Source: Streptomyces anulatus | GTDB lineage: Bacteria > Actinomycetota > Actinomycetes > Streptomycetales > Streptomycetaceae | Direction of reading: 5' to 3' | DNA: 64,000 nt | Assembly: GCF_000721175.1 (NCBI RefSeq) | Contig: NZ_JOEZ01000029.1 | Span: 39,339-103,338, forward strand | In this document: piece after piece, positions 53,742-62,322 of the stretch | Numbering within the stretch: position 1 is the first letter of the stretch | How the letters are laid out: every line of letters starts with the position of its first letter | The notes under the pieces: model-generated | The model's database searches: none | Seen by the model: only the letters and a program-made list of their open reading frames with translations | What the model was told of the DNA's origin: nothing | Translations under genes and position numbers: made by a program

Positions 53742-55313
53742 TCAGCAGGCCGCCACGGCAGTGTCGACGGACTCGCCCGCGATCAGGTCGGCCGCCAGCT
53801 TCTCGACGTAGTCGGTGATGGTCTCGTCCCGGTCGAGGAACGGCACGATCTTGCGGGTGCGCTCGTACAGCGGGCGGGTGAAGGAGGACAGTTTGTCCGC
53901 GCCGCGGATGTCGACGGCCTGGCAGGCACACAGCAGCTCGAAGGCCACCACGTAGGCGGCGTTGGTGAGCACCTCCCGGGCGCGGCGGGCGGCGACGAAT
54001 CCGAAGGACACGATGTCCTGGAAGTCCGCTGTGCTCGTGAGGGACTGCACCGACATCGGGATGGTCAGGGTGCGGGTCTCCGCGGTGATGGACGCGGTCA
54101 TGAACTGGCCGCCCATCAGGCCCAGGCGCAGTCCCGGGTCTTCCCGGCACAGGAAGGCGGGCAGCCCGTTGCTGTTGCTCTTGTCCAGGAAGCGGTCCAC
54201 TCGCCGGTTGGCGAGATTGGTCACGGTGGCCAGGGCCATGTTGAGATGGTCCATGGCCATGGCCACGTACTGGCCGTGGAAGTGTCCGTTGTGAAACACC
54301 TCCGCCTCCTCCGGCAGGACGATCGGGTTGTCGTTGGAGGAGTTCAGCTCGTCCTGCACGGTCGCCCCGATCCGCTCCAGCACGTCGAGCACGGGCCCCA
54401 GGATCTGCGGCGTGCACCTGATGGAGTAGGCATCTTCGATCGCCAGCGAACCGGCCTTGGCGACCGTACCCATCTCTGCGGCCAGGGTCTGCTCGGTGTC
54501 GAGTTCGTTGACCGCCAGGTGCGAGTCGGCCAGCCCCTCCCACAGACGCGACGCCACCTGACGCTGCCCGCGGTGCGGCTTGACCCCGTGCACACGAGGG
54601 TCGAAAGGTTTCGTCATGCCTGCCAGGCCCTCGACCGACAACGCAGAGACCTGCAGGTAGCGGTCCACGAGCCGACGGGCGGCCTGGAAAACCACGGTGC
54701 CCAGGCCGACCATGCCCGACGTGCCGTTGATCAGGGCCAGGCCGTCCTTGTAGCTCAGCTCCATCGGCTCGATGCCGGCCTCGGACAGGGCCTGCCGACC
54801 GGGCATGATCTGTCCGTTGTAGCGGGCCTTCCACTGCCCCGCGCACACCAGGGCGATCGCGGCCAGCGGGCCGAGGTCACCGCTGGTGCCCAGGGAGCCC
54901 TTCTCCGGGACGCATGGCACGATCCCGGAGTTGAGCACGGTCACCAGCTTGTCCAGATTCGCTGGGGTGATCGCGGAGTTCCCGCGCGCCAGCGACACGA
55001 TGCGGGACAGCATGATGGTCCGGCCAGTCGTGTCGTCCAGATATGTCCCCACGTTGGTGGCGACTGCGTTGATCAGGTTCTCCTGGAGCTGCCGGGCCTG
55101 GGACACCGGGACGAGGTGGTCGACGAAGCCCCCCATGCTGGTGTTGACCCCGTAGATGACACGTTCGTCCTGCACGAACTTCTCCAGCACGTCGCGCGAG
55201 GCGCGGACTCGGGAGCGGACGGGTGCGGACAGCTCCACGGGCGTGCGCTGTCGCGCCGCGTCCTCAAGTTGGTCGAGCGTGACGTTCATGTCGAGCTCTA
55301 TGACGAAGGTCAT
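53742..55313 (-). CDS. encP: Phenylalanine ammonia-lyase
   Basis: 523 aa aromatic amino acid lyase. Tyr54 (VIYGVNT) is the catalytic base; the MIO-forming tripeptide reads Thr143-Ser144-Gly145 in GSLGTSGDLGPL. Thr replaces the usual Ala, as in aminomutase-like members, and the homologous EncP has temperature-dependent aminomutase activity (established). It deaminates phenylalanine to cinnamate for EncH. ATG 55313; the region upstream carries a cluster motif. Operon encP-encO. Confidence 0.92.
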   Translation of the reverse strand: MTFVIELDMNVTLDQLEDAARQRTPVELSAPVRSRVRASRDVLEKFVQDERVIYGVNTSMGGFVDHLVPVSQARQLQENLINAVATNVGTYLDDTTGRTIMLSRIVSLARGNSAITPANLDKLVTVLNSGIVPCVPEKGSLGTSGDLGPLAAIALVCAGQWKARYNGQIMPGRQALSEAGIEPMELSYKDGLALINGTSGMVGLGTVVFQAARRLVDRYLQVSALSVEGLAGMTKPFDPRVHGVKPHRGQRQVASRLWEGLADSHLAVNELDTEQTLAAEMGTVAKAGSLAIEDAYSIRCTPQILGPVLDVLERIGATVQDELNSSNDNPIVLPEEAEVFHNGHFHGQYVAMAMDHLNMALATVTNLANRRVDRFLDKSNSNGLPAFLCREDPGLRLGLMGGQFMTASITAETRTLTIPMSVQSLTSTADFQDIVSFGFVAARRAREVLTNAAYVVAFELLCACQAVDIRGADKLSSFTRPLYERTRKIVPFLDRDETITDYVEKLAADLIAGESVDTAVAAC

Positions 55314-55624
55314 GAAGTTCCCTTTGCGGCCGGAGGATCGGTGGCGTCGACGGGCTGCACAGACCGCCTGCCCATGCCAGCGGACAGGCGCGGCACGCCG
55401 ACGGCATCCGGTTCGCGACCGGGCAGGCCGACTGAGTGCCGCACCGGATTCACTGAACCGCCCGTCGCTCCACGCCCAAGCAAGGCAGCCTCACGGCCCG
55501 CCCAAGGTCACCCCTGAACCCCTCGGTGCTCCACGTGAAGCGGCCGCAGCCGAGGGACGGTTCCTCCATGACCGGTGGGGCAGGTGGGGGTATGATGCCG
55601 AAGGGGCGACCGTTTCCCCCCGGC
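55314..55624. promoter_or_regulatory. encP upstream region with cluster motif
   Basis: This 311-base region, upstream of encP and downstream of encQ, contains no gene. It holds CAAGCAAGGCA at 55477-55487 and CAAGGT at 55503, 22 bases apart, a SARP-like repeat like that before encA. It is about 165 bases from the encP start and is a candidate EncF site. Confidence 0.6.
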
Positions 55625-55867
55625 TCACGCGGGCGCGATCAACTCGCCAGTGCTGGTGTCGGACACCGTGATGGCCTCCACCGGGCAGCATTCTGCGGCG
55701 TCCCGTGCCGTGTCATCGGCGACGATGACGTCCTCGCACGGCTCGGCATGGCCGTTCTGCTTCATCCGGAAATGGGCGGAGGAACCAGCACACGCGCCCG
55801 ATCCGATGCACAATGCCGCGTCCGCCGCCAGCCGCCAACGGCCGGCAGCCGCAGACGCCCCGGTCAC
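55625..55867 (-). CDS. encQ: Ferredoxin (3Fe-4S type)
   Basis: 80 aa ferredoxin with ALCIGSGACAGSS (C-x5-C) and CCPVEAI near the C-terminus, the cysteine pattern of Streptomyces P450 ferredoxins. It supplies electrons to EncR. GTG at 55867 overlaps the encR stop by 4 bp. The longer extension upstream to 56170 is shadow sequence within encR and was rejected. Confidence 0.88.
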   Translation of the reverse strand: MTGASAAAGRWRLAADAALCIGSGACAGSSAHFRMKQNGHAEPCEDVIVADDTARDAAECCPVEAITVSDTSTGELIAPA

Positions 55868-57069
55868 CACTTCACCATCAGGGTCTTCGGCCCACCGACC
55901 TGCGTGCCCGTCTTCCACACGATCTCCGCTTCGTCGACGGCCAGTCGGAGGTGCGGCAGACGGCACAGCAGAACACCCAGCGCCACCTGGAGCTCCAGCC
56001 TGGCCAACTGCGCACCCAGGCAGTGGTGCACACCGTGCCCAAAGGCGACGTGCGGGTTGGGCGACCTGCCGACATCGAGGCGGCCGGGATCGGCGAAAAC
56101 GTCCGGATCCCAGTTGGCCGCCACAGTGGGGGCGAACACGGTCTCGCCGGGCTGAATCCTCACCCCGCACAGTTCCACCGGCTCGGTGGCGACCCTGGCC
56201 CGGAAACTGCCCGAGCCCAGCGGGATGAACCGCAGCAGCTCCTCCACCGCCGACGCCATCACCGACGGATCCGCGCGCAAGCGGTCCATGTCATGCGGGC
56301 GTTGGAGCAGCAGGTAGGTGCAGTTGGCGATCTGGCTCGCCGTGGTCTCATGGCCGGCGATGAGCAGATCACGGGCCAGAAGGACCAGCTCCTCGTCCCG
56401 AAGCCGCCCCTCCTCCCGGTCCCACATCTGCACCAGAGCCCCGAGCAGGTCATCGGTCGGCTCGCGGCGCCGTCGGCTCACCAGGGCGGCGAAGTAGTCG
56501 GCCATGGCCTGCACGACCGACGCCGATTCAGCGGACGCGCAGGCCGTGGTGGACAGCAGAGCATCGGACCAGCCCAGCAGCTGATCACGGTCGCCCCCGG
56601 GTACACCCAGCAGGTCGCAGATCACCGTGACGGGCAGTGGCAGCGCGTACGACGCGACCAGATCGGCCAGCGCACCCGAGGCGTCCATCGCCTCCAGCAA
56701 CTCCCCGGCGATCCTCTGCGTGGCGGGCCGCAGCTCTTCCACCCTGCGCTTGGTGAAGACACCCGCGACCGTTTTGCGCAAGCGCGTGTGGTCCGGGGGA
56801 TCCAGCGACATCAGCACGCCTTCACCCGCCGGGTCACGCTGGATCCGCGGTGCCTCGGCGTGCTGCGTGGCGGCACGACTGAACCGTGGATCACCCAGCA
56901 CGGTCTTGATGTCCTGATAACGCGTGACCAGCCATGCCTCACCCCCGTACGGGAGGCGGACGCGGCTGATGGGCTCCTTCTGCCGTAATTGCGCGAAGGC
57001 CGGTTCCACGTGCAGCTCGGAGGCGGGCACGAAGGGAAAGTCCCGCAAATTCCTGGTATGGGTGGTCAC
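55864..57069 (-). CDS. encR: Cytochrome P450 hydroxylase
   Basis: 401 aa P450: I-helix LLIAGHETTASQ (238-245), ExxR as EELLR (277-280 region) and heme loop FGHGVHHCLG with Cys350. In enterocin biosynthesis it hydroxylates 5-deoxyenterocin as the last step (established). GTG 57069 is preceded by AGGAGAAG; the longer start at 57129 is less likely. Overlaps encQ. A motif TCAAGCGGGGCAGT, like the encA repeats, lies 18 bases upstream. Confidence 0.92.
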   Translation of the reverse strand: MTTHTRNLRDFPFVPASELHVEPAFAQLRQKEPISRVRLPYGGEAWLVTRYQDIKTVLGDPRFSRAATQHAEAPRIQRDPAGEGVLMSLDPPDHTRLRKTVAGVFTKRRVEELRPATQRIAGELLEAMDASGALADLVASYALPLPVTVICDLLGVPGGDRDQLLGWSDALLSTTACASAESASVVQAMADYFAALVSRRRREPTDDLLGALVQMWDREEGRLRDEELVLLARDLLIAGHETTASQIANCTYLLLQRPHDMDRLRADPSVMASAVEELLRFIPLGSGSFRARVATEPVELCGVRIQPGETVFAPTVAANWDPDVFADPGRLDVGRSPNPHVAFGHGVHHCLGAQLARLELQVALGVLLCRLPHLRLAVDEAEIVWKTGTQVGGPKTLMVKW

Positions 57070-57161
57070 TGAGCTTCTCCTGTCCGTCAAGCGGGGCAGT
57101 CCACTCCAGAGCGCCACCGAACGGCGCACGGCAGGGCGTCCCGTCTCCGAGCCGGCACCGG

Positions 57162-57809
57162 TCAGGAACCTGCCGTCGAGCGCTGGCCAGGGGCCTCGGG
57201 CGGAGTGGGGTCGTTGAACAAGCGGGAGAGGTGGTAGCGCATCACGTACCGGGCTTGTGCCGCCGACCGCTGCCCGACCAGCACGCTGATCCCGACACCG
57301 TGACTGAGACTCAGCAGACGCGCGGCCTCGGCGGAGACATCCAGATATGCCGCGATTTCCCCCGCCGCCTGAGCCGTGGCCAGGATGCTGGTGAGCTGTC
57401 GCTCAAGACGGTTCGGCCCTTCGATGAAGGGCTGCTCCGCCAGTTCGGGGTCGGTCATGGCCAGTACCGCGTAAGACGTCCACACGAGCCGGAAGGTGTG
57501 GCTGTCGGCGTCGACCGGCAGGGCTTCGTCGACCAACGCTTCCAGACAGGCGCGAGCCGAACCCGGATCATCCAGGCTCTCAAGCCGCACCGACCACCGC
57601 TCGTGGCTCTGCTGCTCAAGGTGCTGCAGAGCGGCGTGCATCAACTGGGCCTTGGTGTCGAAGTAGTACTGCACCAGGTTCAAGGACATGCCCGCTTCTG
57701 CCGCGACCGCACGCATGGTCACCGCATGCAGTCCGTCCCGCGCGGCCACCCGGACCAGGGCATCAGCGATGTACGCCCGGCGCTGGGCATGGTCAACACG
57801 CTTCGGCAT
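57162..57809 (-). CDS. encS: TetR-family regulator
   Basis: 215 aa. The N-terminal HTH (RAYIADALVRVAARDGLHAVTMRAVAAEAGMSLNLVQYYFDTKAQLM) is TetR-like with the recognition helix LNLVQYYF. It is divergent from the exporter EncT and probably represses it. ATG 57809 with AGGAAGGGGG upstream. The spacer holds an inverted repeat. Confidence 0.85.
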   Translation of the reverse strand: MPKRVDHAQRRAYIADALVRVAARDGLHAVTMRAVAAEAGMSLNLVQYYFDTKAQLMHAALQHLEQQSHERWSVRLESLDDPGSARACLEALVDEALPVDADSHTFRLVWTSYAVLAMTDPELAEQPFIEGPNRLERQLTSILATAQAAGEIAAYLDVSAEAARLLSLSHGVGISVLVGQRSAAQARYVMRYHLSRLFNDPTPPEAPGQRSTAGS

Positions 57810-57840
57810 CGTGCCCCCTTCCTGTCTGACCCACTTTCAT

Positions 57841-57854
57841 AGTACCTCTGTACT
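57841..57854. promoter_or_regulatory. Putative EncS operator
   Basis: Inverted repeat AGTAC-CTCT-GTACT in the 77-base space between divergent encS and encT, as expected for a TetR dimer. Arms are only 5 bases, so the site is tentative. Confidence 0.55.
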
Positions 57855-57886
57855 GTAAAAGCTCGCCGCGACGATAGGGAAGAAAG

Positions 57887-59335
57887 ATGGGACAACGCGA
57901 AGCCTGTGCCGCCGACGGATCAATCGACTACGAGGAAGAGACAGGCGCACTGGCGCCCCGTCAGGCAGCGCTGTTATGGCTGGCCTGCGCGGCACAGTTC
58001 ATGGTGGTGCTCGACGTGTCGGTGGTGAACGTCGCGCTGCCGTCGATCCAGACCGCGCTCGGCTTCGACGCTGCGGGACTGCAGTGGGTCGTGGGCAGCT
58101 ACGCGCTGGTCTTCGCGGGCTTCCTGCTTCTCGGCGGCCGGCTCGCGGACCTGTTCGGCCGTCGGCGGGCGTTCGTGTGGGGGCTGGTGTTGTTTTCCGT
58201 CTCCAGCCTGGTGGGCGGACTCGCCGCCGGCCCTGGTCTGCTGATCGCCATGCGCGCGGTGCAGGGCCTGGGCGCCGCGGTGCTGGCCCCGGCCACGTTG
58301 ACCATCCTGACCACCACCTTCCCCGAAGGGCCTGGCCGCACCAAGGCGTTGGCGATCTGGACTGCCGTCAGTTCCGCCGGAGGCGCGGCGGGCAACCTGA
58401 TCGGCGGCGTCCTGACCGACACACTGTCATGGCGGTGGATCCTGCTGATCAACGTGCCGATCGGCGCTGTAGCCATCCTTGCTACCCTGCGCCTGCTGCC
58501 GGCCGATCGCTCCCGCGCGGCGTCCGGCAGGCTCGACGTCCCCGGGGCGGTGCTGGCCACACTGGGCGTCACCGCGCTCGTCTACGGGGTCAACCAGGCC
58601 GGAACACAGGGCTGGACGGGGCCGGCCACTTTGACGGGCCTGGCGGTCAGTGCCGTGGCGCTGATCGCGTTCGCGGTGACGGAGGCCCGGTACGCGACAG
58701 CCCCCCTGGTGCCGCCGGGCCTGGTGCGGCTGCGACCGATCTGGGCGGGCAACGTAACCATGCTGCTGGCCGGCTGCTGCTTCATCCCCATGTGGTACTT
58801 CCTGTCGCTGTACATGCAGGACGTCCTCCACTACGGGGCCTTGGCCACGGGCGTCGGTTTCCTGCCCCATACGCTTGTCGGTATCGCGGCCGCCCGGCTC
58901 GCTCCCACCGTCATGGAGCGCACCGGCGCCCGCGGTCTCATCGTCCTCAGCGCCGTCCTCAGCGCCGTCGGCTTCCTCTGGCAGAGCAGTATCAGCACGG
59001 GCAGTGGATACCTGGACGGCCTGCTCGGGCCCGCGATCGTCATGTCCGCCGGTATGGGGCTGCTCATCACCCCGATCACCACCACCGTCACCTCGGGCAT
59101 CCGCGAGCAGGATGCAGGGGCAGCCTCCGGGCTGATGAACACCACTCGCCAACTCGGCGGTGTCGTCGGGCTCGCCGCCCTCGTCACCCTCGCGACCGCC
59201 GGCGGTGGACCGGACCTGTCGTACAGGGCCGTATTCGTGGCGACGGCGGCTGTGTGCGCGGGTGTTGCGGTGATGGCCTTGGCTCTGCCTGCGCCACAAG
59301 AGGGCCGGGACGAGTCGGTCGCGATGCGGCGGTGA
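57887..59335 (+). CDS. encT: MFS drug exporter (DHA2 type)
   Basis: 482 aa with about 14 membrane spans. The motif LGGRLADLFGRRRAF is MFS motif A, and FMVVLDVSVVNVALPSIQ is the DHA2 signature in TM1; TAVSSAGGAAGNLIGG is motif C. It probably exports enterocin. It contains a TTA codon at 57974-57976 (residue 30), so its production too should depend on bldA. Last gene of the cluster. ATG at 57887 has GGGAAGAAAG upstream. Confidence 0.9.
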   Translation: MGQREACAADGSIDYEEETGALAPRQAALLWLACAAQFMVVLDVSVVNVALPSIQTALGFDAAGLQWVVGSYALVFAGFLLLGGRLADLFGRRRAFVWGLVLFSVSSLVGGLAAGPGLLIAMRAVQGLGAAVLAPATLTILTTTFPEGPGRTKALAIWTAVSSAGGAAGNLIGGVLTDTLSWRWILLINVPIGAVAILATLRLLPADRSRAASGRLDVPGAVLATLGVTALVYGVNQAGTQGWTGPATLTGLAVSAVALIAFAVTEARYATAPLVPPGLVRLRPIWAGNVTMLLAGCCFIPMWYFLSLYMQDVLHYGALATGVGFLPHTLVGIAAARLAPTVMERTGARGLIVLSAVLSAVGFLWQSSISTGSGYLDGLLGPAIVMSAGMGLLITPITTTVTSGIREQDAGAASGLMNTTRQLGGVVGLAALVTLATAGGGPDLSYRAVFVATAAVCAGVAVMALALPAPQEGRDESVAMRR

Positions 59336-59862
59336 GCTCCCGTCCCGCCCTCGGCCGCGAGGTGCTGGGCGTGCCCTCGCCAGGTGTCATGCCGTGATCA
59401 TTCACCGACCGGAGCCGGTACGGGTCTTCTCGTTCCGGCTCTGGGACATCGGCCGACTGGTCCGGTTCCCTCAGCCGGAACAGCGCGGCGAGGATGTCCT
59501 CGGTGCCGGTCGCGGCGACCGTGCACCCGTCGCGATCGAGGTGGAGTCGATCGGCGACCCAGAGGCCAGGGGCGAGGCTTGCGGCGCCGGAGGTGAGCAC
59601 GGTGCCGTACAGGGCGATCATGAGGGCCCAGGTCTCCAGGAGTAGCCATCTGCAACTCTACGTCTGCCCGGAGTCCCCGGATCATCCGCACACCGGCCTG
59701 ATCCAGTGAGTCATCTCCGCACTGAGCAGGGTCCTGGACCGGCTTGGCGGCGGGGCTCGCGGTTCCTGTCGTGACGCGCGCGTTCTTGCCGGTGGCCGGT
59801 CCGCTGAAGTTCCGGGGAATAGCATCAGATGCGTGATCGGAAGGCACTGTCAGCCCGGGGCA
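59336..59862. other. Intergenic region, no supported gene
   Basis: 527 bases downstream of encT. Open frames exist on both strands but lack ribosome binding sites, recognisable domains or conserved length, and the longest overlaps the encT end on the opposite strand. I see no clear structure except a possible remnant of a membrane or regulatory protein. Confidence 0.45.
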
Positions 59863-59900
59863 AGCCCCGTCGGGGAGCCAGGGCCCACCCCGACGGGGCT
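59863..59900. terminator. Terminator hairpin after the small protein gene
   Basis: Perfect 13-base arms AGCCCCGTCGGGG (59863-59875) and its reverse complement (59888-59900), 12-base loop. It lies immediately downstream of the small leftward gene at 59906. Confidence 0.85.
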
Positions 59901-59905
59901 CTTGA

Positions 59906-60070
59906 TCACTCCCGAGTGGCCTTCACTTCGTCGCGCACCGCGCGAACAGACCGAATCGCAGCGATCATCTTCTGGGAGAGCGCGGGAACCTGGTCGAAGA
60001 GGTGCCCCACAACAGTGAAGCCCCCAACGACCGCGGCAGTCCCTACAGTCACCCATCCCGCCAGTTCCAT
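59906..60070 (-). CDS. Small hydrophobic protein, function unknown
   Basis: 54 aa: MELAGWVTVGTAAVVGGFTVVG is a single hydrophobic segment, followed by a charged amphipathic C-terminus. ATG at 60070 is preceded by AAAGGGG. A perfect terminator directly after it supports a real transcript. I do not recognise the family; it could be a small membrane peptide. Confidence 0.55.
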   Translation of the reverse strand: MELAGWVTVGTAAVVGGFTVVGHLFDQVPALSQKMIAAIRSVRAVRDEVKATRE

Positions 60071-60545
60071 GTAGCCCCTTTCAGAGAGTGTCGGCGAAGG
60101 CACCGAGGGCCGTCTGTCTCCGACCCCTGGCGCGTTGACGCGGCCGCCTCGGTGTCGCCTTTTCGGCGCCGCTCTCTCGTAACGAACTACACGGCTGTTC
60201 GGGCCACTTGAGTCTAAACGCTGTCTCTGGGAGTCACTGAGGACTCAGCACGATGCGAGGTCCACGGGCTGGACTCTCATCCCCGCAGTCTTCACGCGGA
60301 AGTGACTGGAACCGGGCCCTGCACCTCCTACCTGGCCAACCTCACCGGATAGACCCCGGTGGCCGGATGGGGAGCAATGAGTCGGCACACCCAGCCCGGG
60401 CGCGAGTGTTCTTGTCGGCCAACGCATCGCGCAGGCGGCCGCGGCCCTCCTGAACCTTCGACTCATCGAGCGAGCAGGGCGGCGGATGCTTCCCGGCTCT
60501 CCCACGACCGACCGGGCCGCCCGCGGGCCCGCGCTGGCGCTCCGG
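60071..60545. other. Intergenic region without a recognised gene
   Basis: 475 bases between the small protein gene and the remnant transporter. Only short frames without start context are present. It probably holds the promoter of the small gene. Confidence 0.45.
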
Positions 60546-61500
60546 TCAGAATCCATGCCGACTGGTGCTGCTGGCTGCGAGGAGCGCAGCGAAGGCGGCC
60601 AGGGTCAGCGCGGCCAGGCCAGTGCCGGGCCGAGGGCAGTCCCCAGAGTGCGGGCGAGGTTGGTGATGCCGCCTGTGGTCCCGGTGTGGTGCTCGGGGGT
60701 GGCATCCAGGATGGCGGTCATGATCGGCGAGTTGAACAGCGCCATCCCGGCGCCCAGTATCGCCATCCGCCAGGCTAGGTCGAACAGGCTCGCATTCGCT
60801 GCCAAGGTGAGCATCGGGAGCAGGCCCGCTACCGTCGTGGCGCCACCCAAGGTCGCCACCGGCAGAGGGCGGAAGCGGTCGGCCAACAGCCCGGCCAGTG
60901 GCGTGATCACAGCGCTGGCGGCGATGAAGAACACCAAGGCGGTGCTCAGGAGCTGAGGGCCGCGGTGCATCACATCGCTGATGAAGAACGGCAGCGAGAA
61001 GGTGATCAGGCCGACGACCGAGGAGTTGAACATGAGCGCCAGCGTGGGCCAGCCCAGTTGCCCCCGTCGCACCAGCGCGAGGACCGGACGGGACGTACGG
61101 CTGCGGGTCCATCCAGCGCCCATGGCGAGCGCGAGGAGGGCAAGGGCTGCTGCCCACAGGGGGCGGCGCGCGATCTGCTCGATGGCCAGCAGGGCGGCGG
61201 TGACCGCCGTTCCGACCAGCAGCACGTCGCCGGCCAGCGCCCGCCCCGCGTGCTCGGGGCTGGGTGCGCCACCCGCGCGTGAGGGGACCGCGACCAGTCC
61301 GAGGACGGCGGCGGCGAGGAGCAGGGGCGCCTTCACCCAGAGCACGGCACGCCATCCGTACGCGTCGGCCAGCCAGCCGCCGAGCGGTGCGACGGCGATG
61401 CTGCCCACCATCATGATCGTGGCGTGATAGCTCATGGCCCGGCCCCGTTGGTCCGGACGGACGGCCGTGGCAACGACTGGCAGGTAGAGGGCCTTCCTCC
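60546..61500 (-). pseudogene. Remnant MFS transporter
   Basis: The reading frame from about 61500 to 60605 encodes MFS-like segments (MMVGSIAVAPLGGWLADAYGWRAVLW, FFISDVMHRGPQLLSTALVFFIAASAVITPLAGLLADR) of a 14-span DHA2 family. It lacks the N-terminal five or so spans, and near 60610 the frame shifts: the continuation LAALTLAAFAALLAASS is found in another frame to 60546. The upstream end (EEGPLPASRCHG or ALYLPVVATAVRP frames) has no start. It is therefore truncated at one end and frameshifted at the other. Confidence 0.72.
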
Positions 61501-61550
61501 ACGGTTACGTGCCCCACACGGCACAGAAAGGCCGGTGACGCGCGGCCGCG

Positions 61551-61988
61551 TCAGGAGTGCGTGGCCGGGTCAGCGGGAAAGGCGTTCTCGGAGCCGGCAA
61601 CCGTCAGCCGGTTGCGGAGGGCGGCGAAGTCCTCGGCGCGCTCCAGCTGGACGCGCAGCTCCTCGACCTTGCGGACGGCGGCCTGCTCGCAGCCGCGCAC
61701 CCGCTCCGGCAACGCTTCCCGCCCGGCGGCGGCTTCGGGATGCTCATCGGAGTCGAGACGGTCTGTGGCCGCCAGAAGGTCGCGCATTTCATCCAGGGTG
61801 AAGCCGAGCGGCTTCATCCGGCGGATGACCATGAGGCGGCCGACATCGGCCTCGGCGTAGAGCCGGAACCCGCCCTGGGAGCGGGCGGAGGGGATGACCA
61901 GGCCGGTCTCCTCATAGTGCCGGATGGCGCGCAGGGACAGCTCGGTCCACACGGCGACCTCACCGATCTGCATGTGCTCGCTGCCCAC
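61551..61988 (-). CDS. MerR-family regulator (paralogue 2)
   Basis: 145 aa MerR protein: MQIGEVAVWTELSLRAIRHYEETGLVIPSARSQGGFRLYAEADVGRLMVIRRMKPLGF. It is closely similar to the MerR gene at 38015-38485. GTG 61988 or ATG 61973 can serve as start. It is divergent from the SulP gene with a perfect palindromic operator between, so it probably regulates SulP. Its coiled-coil C-terminus is typical of the family. Confidence 0.86.
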   Translation of the reverse strand: MGSEHMQIGEVAVWTELSLRAIRHYEETGLVIPSARSQGGFRLYAEADVGRLMVIRRMKPLGFTLDEMRDLLAATDRLDSDEHPEAAAGREALPERVRGCEQAAVRKVEELRVQLERAEDFAALRNRLTVAGSENAFPADPATHS

Positions 61989-62039
61989 GCGGGCGCCCTT
62001 CCTCTTCTGTCACCGAGGCCACAGACGGCCGACGTCGAT

Positions 62040-62063
62040 CTCTACCCTAACGTTAGGGTAGAG
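62040..62063. promoter_or_regulatory. Perfect MerR-type palindrome
   Basis: 24-base perfect palindrome with arm CTCTACCCTAAC, located 52 bases from the MerR start and 260 bases from SulP. MerR regulators bind such sites within a spaced promoter. A degenerate copy exists at 38855-38878. Confidence 0.85.
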
Positions 62064-62322
62064 TATGTGATCGTGGAGTCGGCTCCGTGCCGTCCCCGCT
62101 CTCATGGTGCGGGATCGCTCCCGTGACCGTCAGTCAGCCGTGCCGGGGCCGACGATGCCCCGGCGAAGACCGATGCCTGCAGGAGAGAGCGTGCGCATGC
62201 CCATGATGCCCGGCGCCGCCGTCTGCCCACCGTGATCCTTCACCCCCGAGCAGCGCCCGCGGCACTCCCGCCCGCGCCTGCCGCCCTTCTGAACTTCAGC
62301 CCGCCGTACGCGGGCTCCGCGG
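62064..62322. other. Leader region of the SulP gene
   Basis: 259 bases between the operator and the SulP start, with short frames but no gene. It may include an untranslated leader; no riboswitch-like fold is obvious by eye. Confidence 0.4.

Noticed and set aside
55868..56170. N-terminal extension of the ferredoxin
   Set aside because: Arg-rich shadow inside encR; GTG 55867 with GTGA overlap gives the usual ferredoxin length.
59184..59621. Minus-strand frame downstream of encT
   Set aside because: It overlaps the 3' end of encT in antisense, has no recognisable domain and no ribosome binding site.
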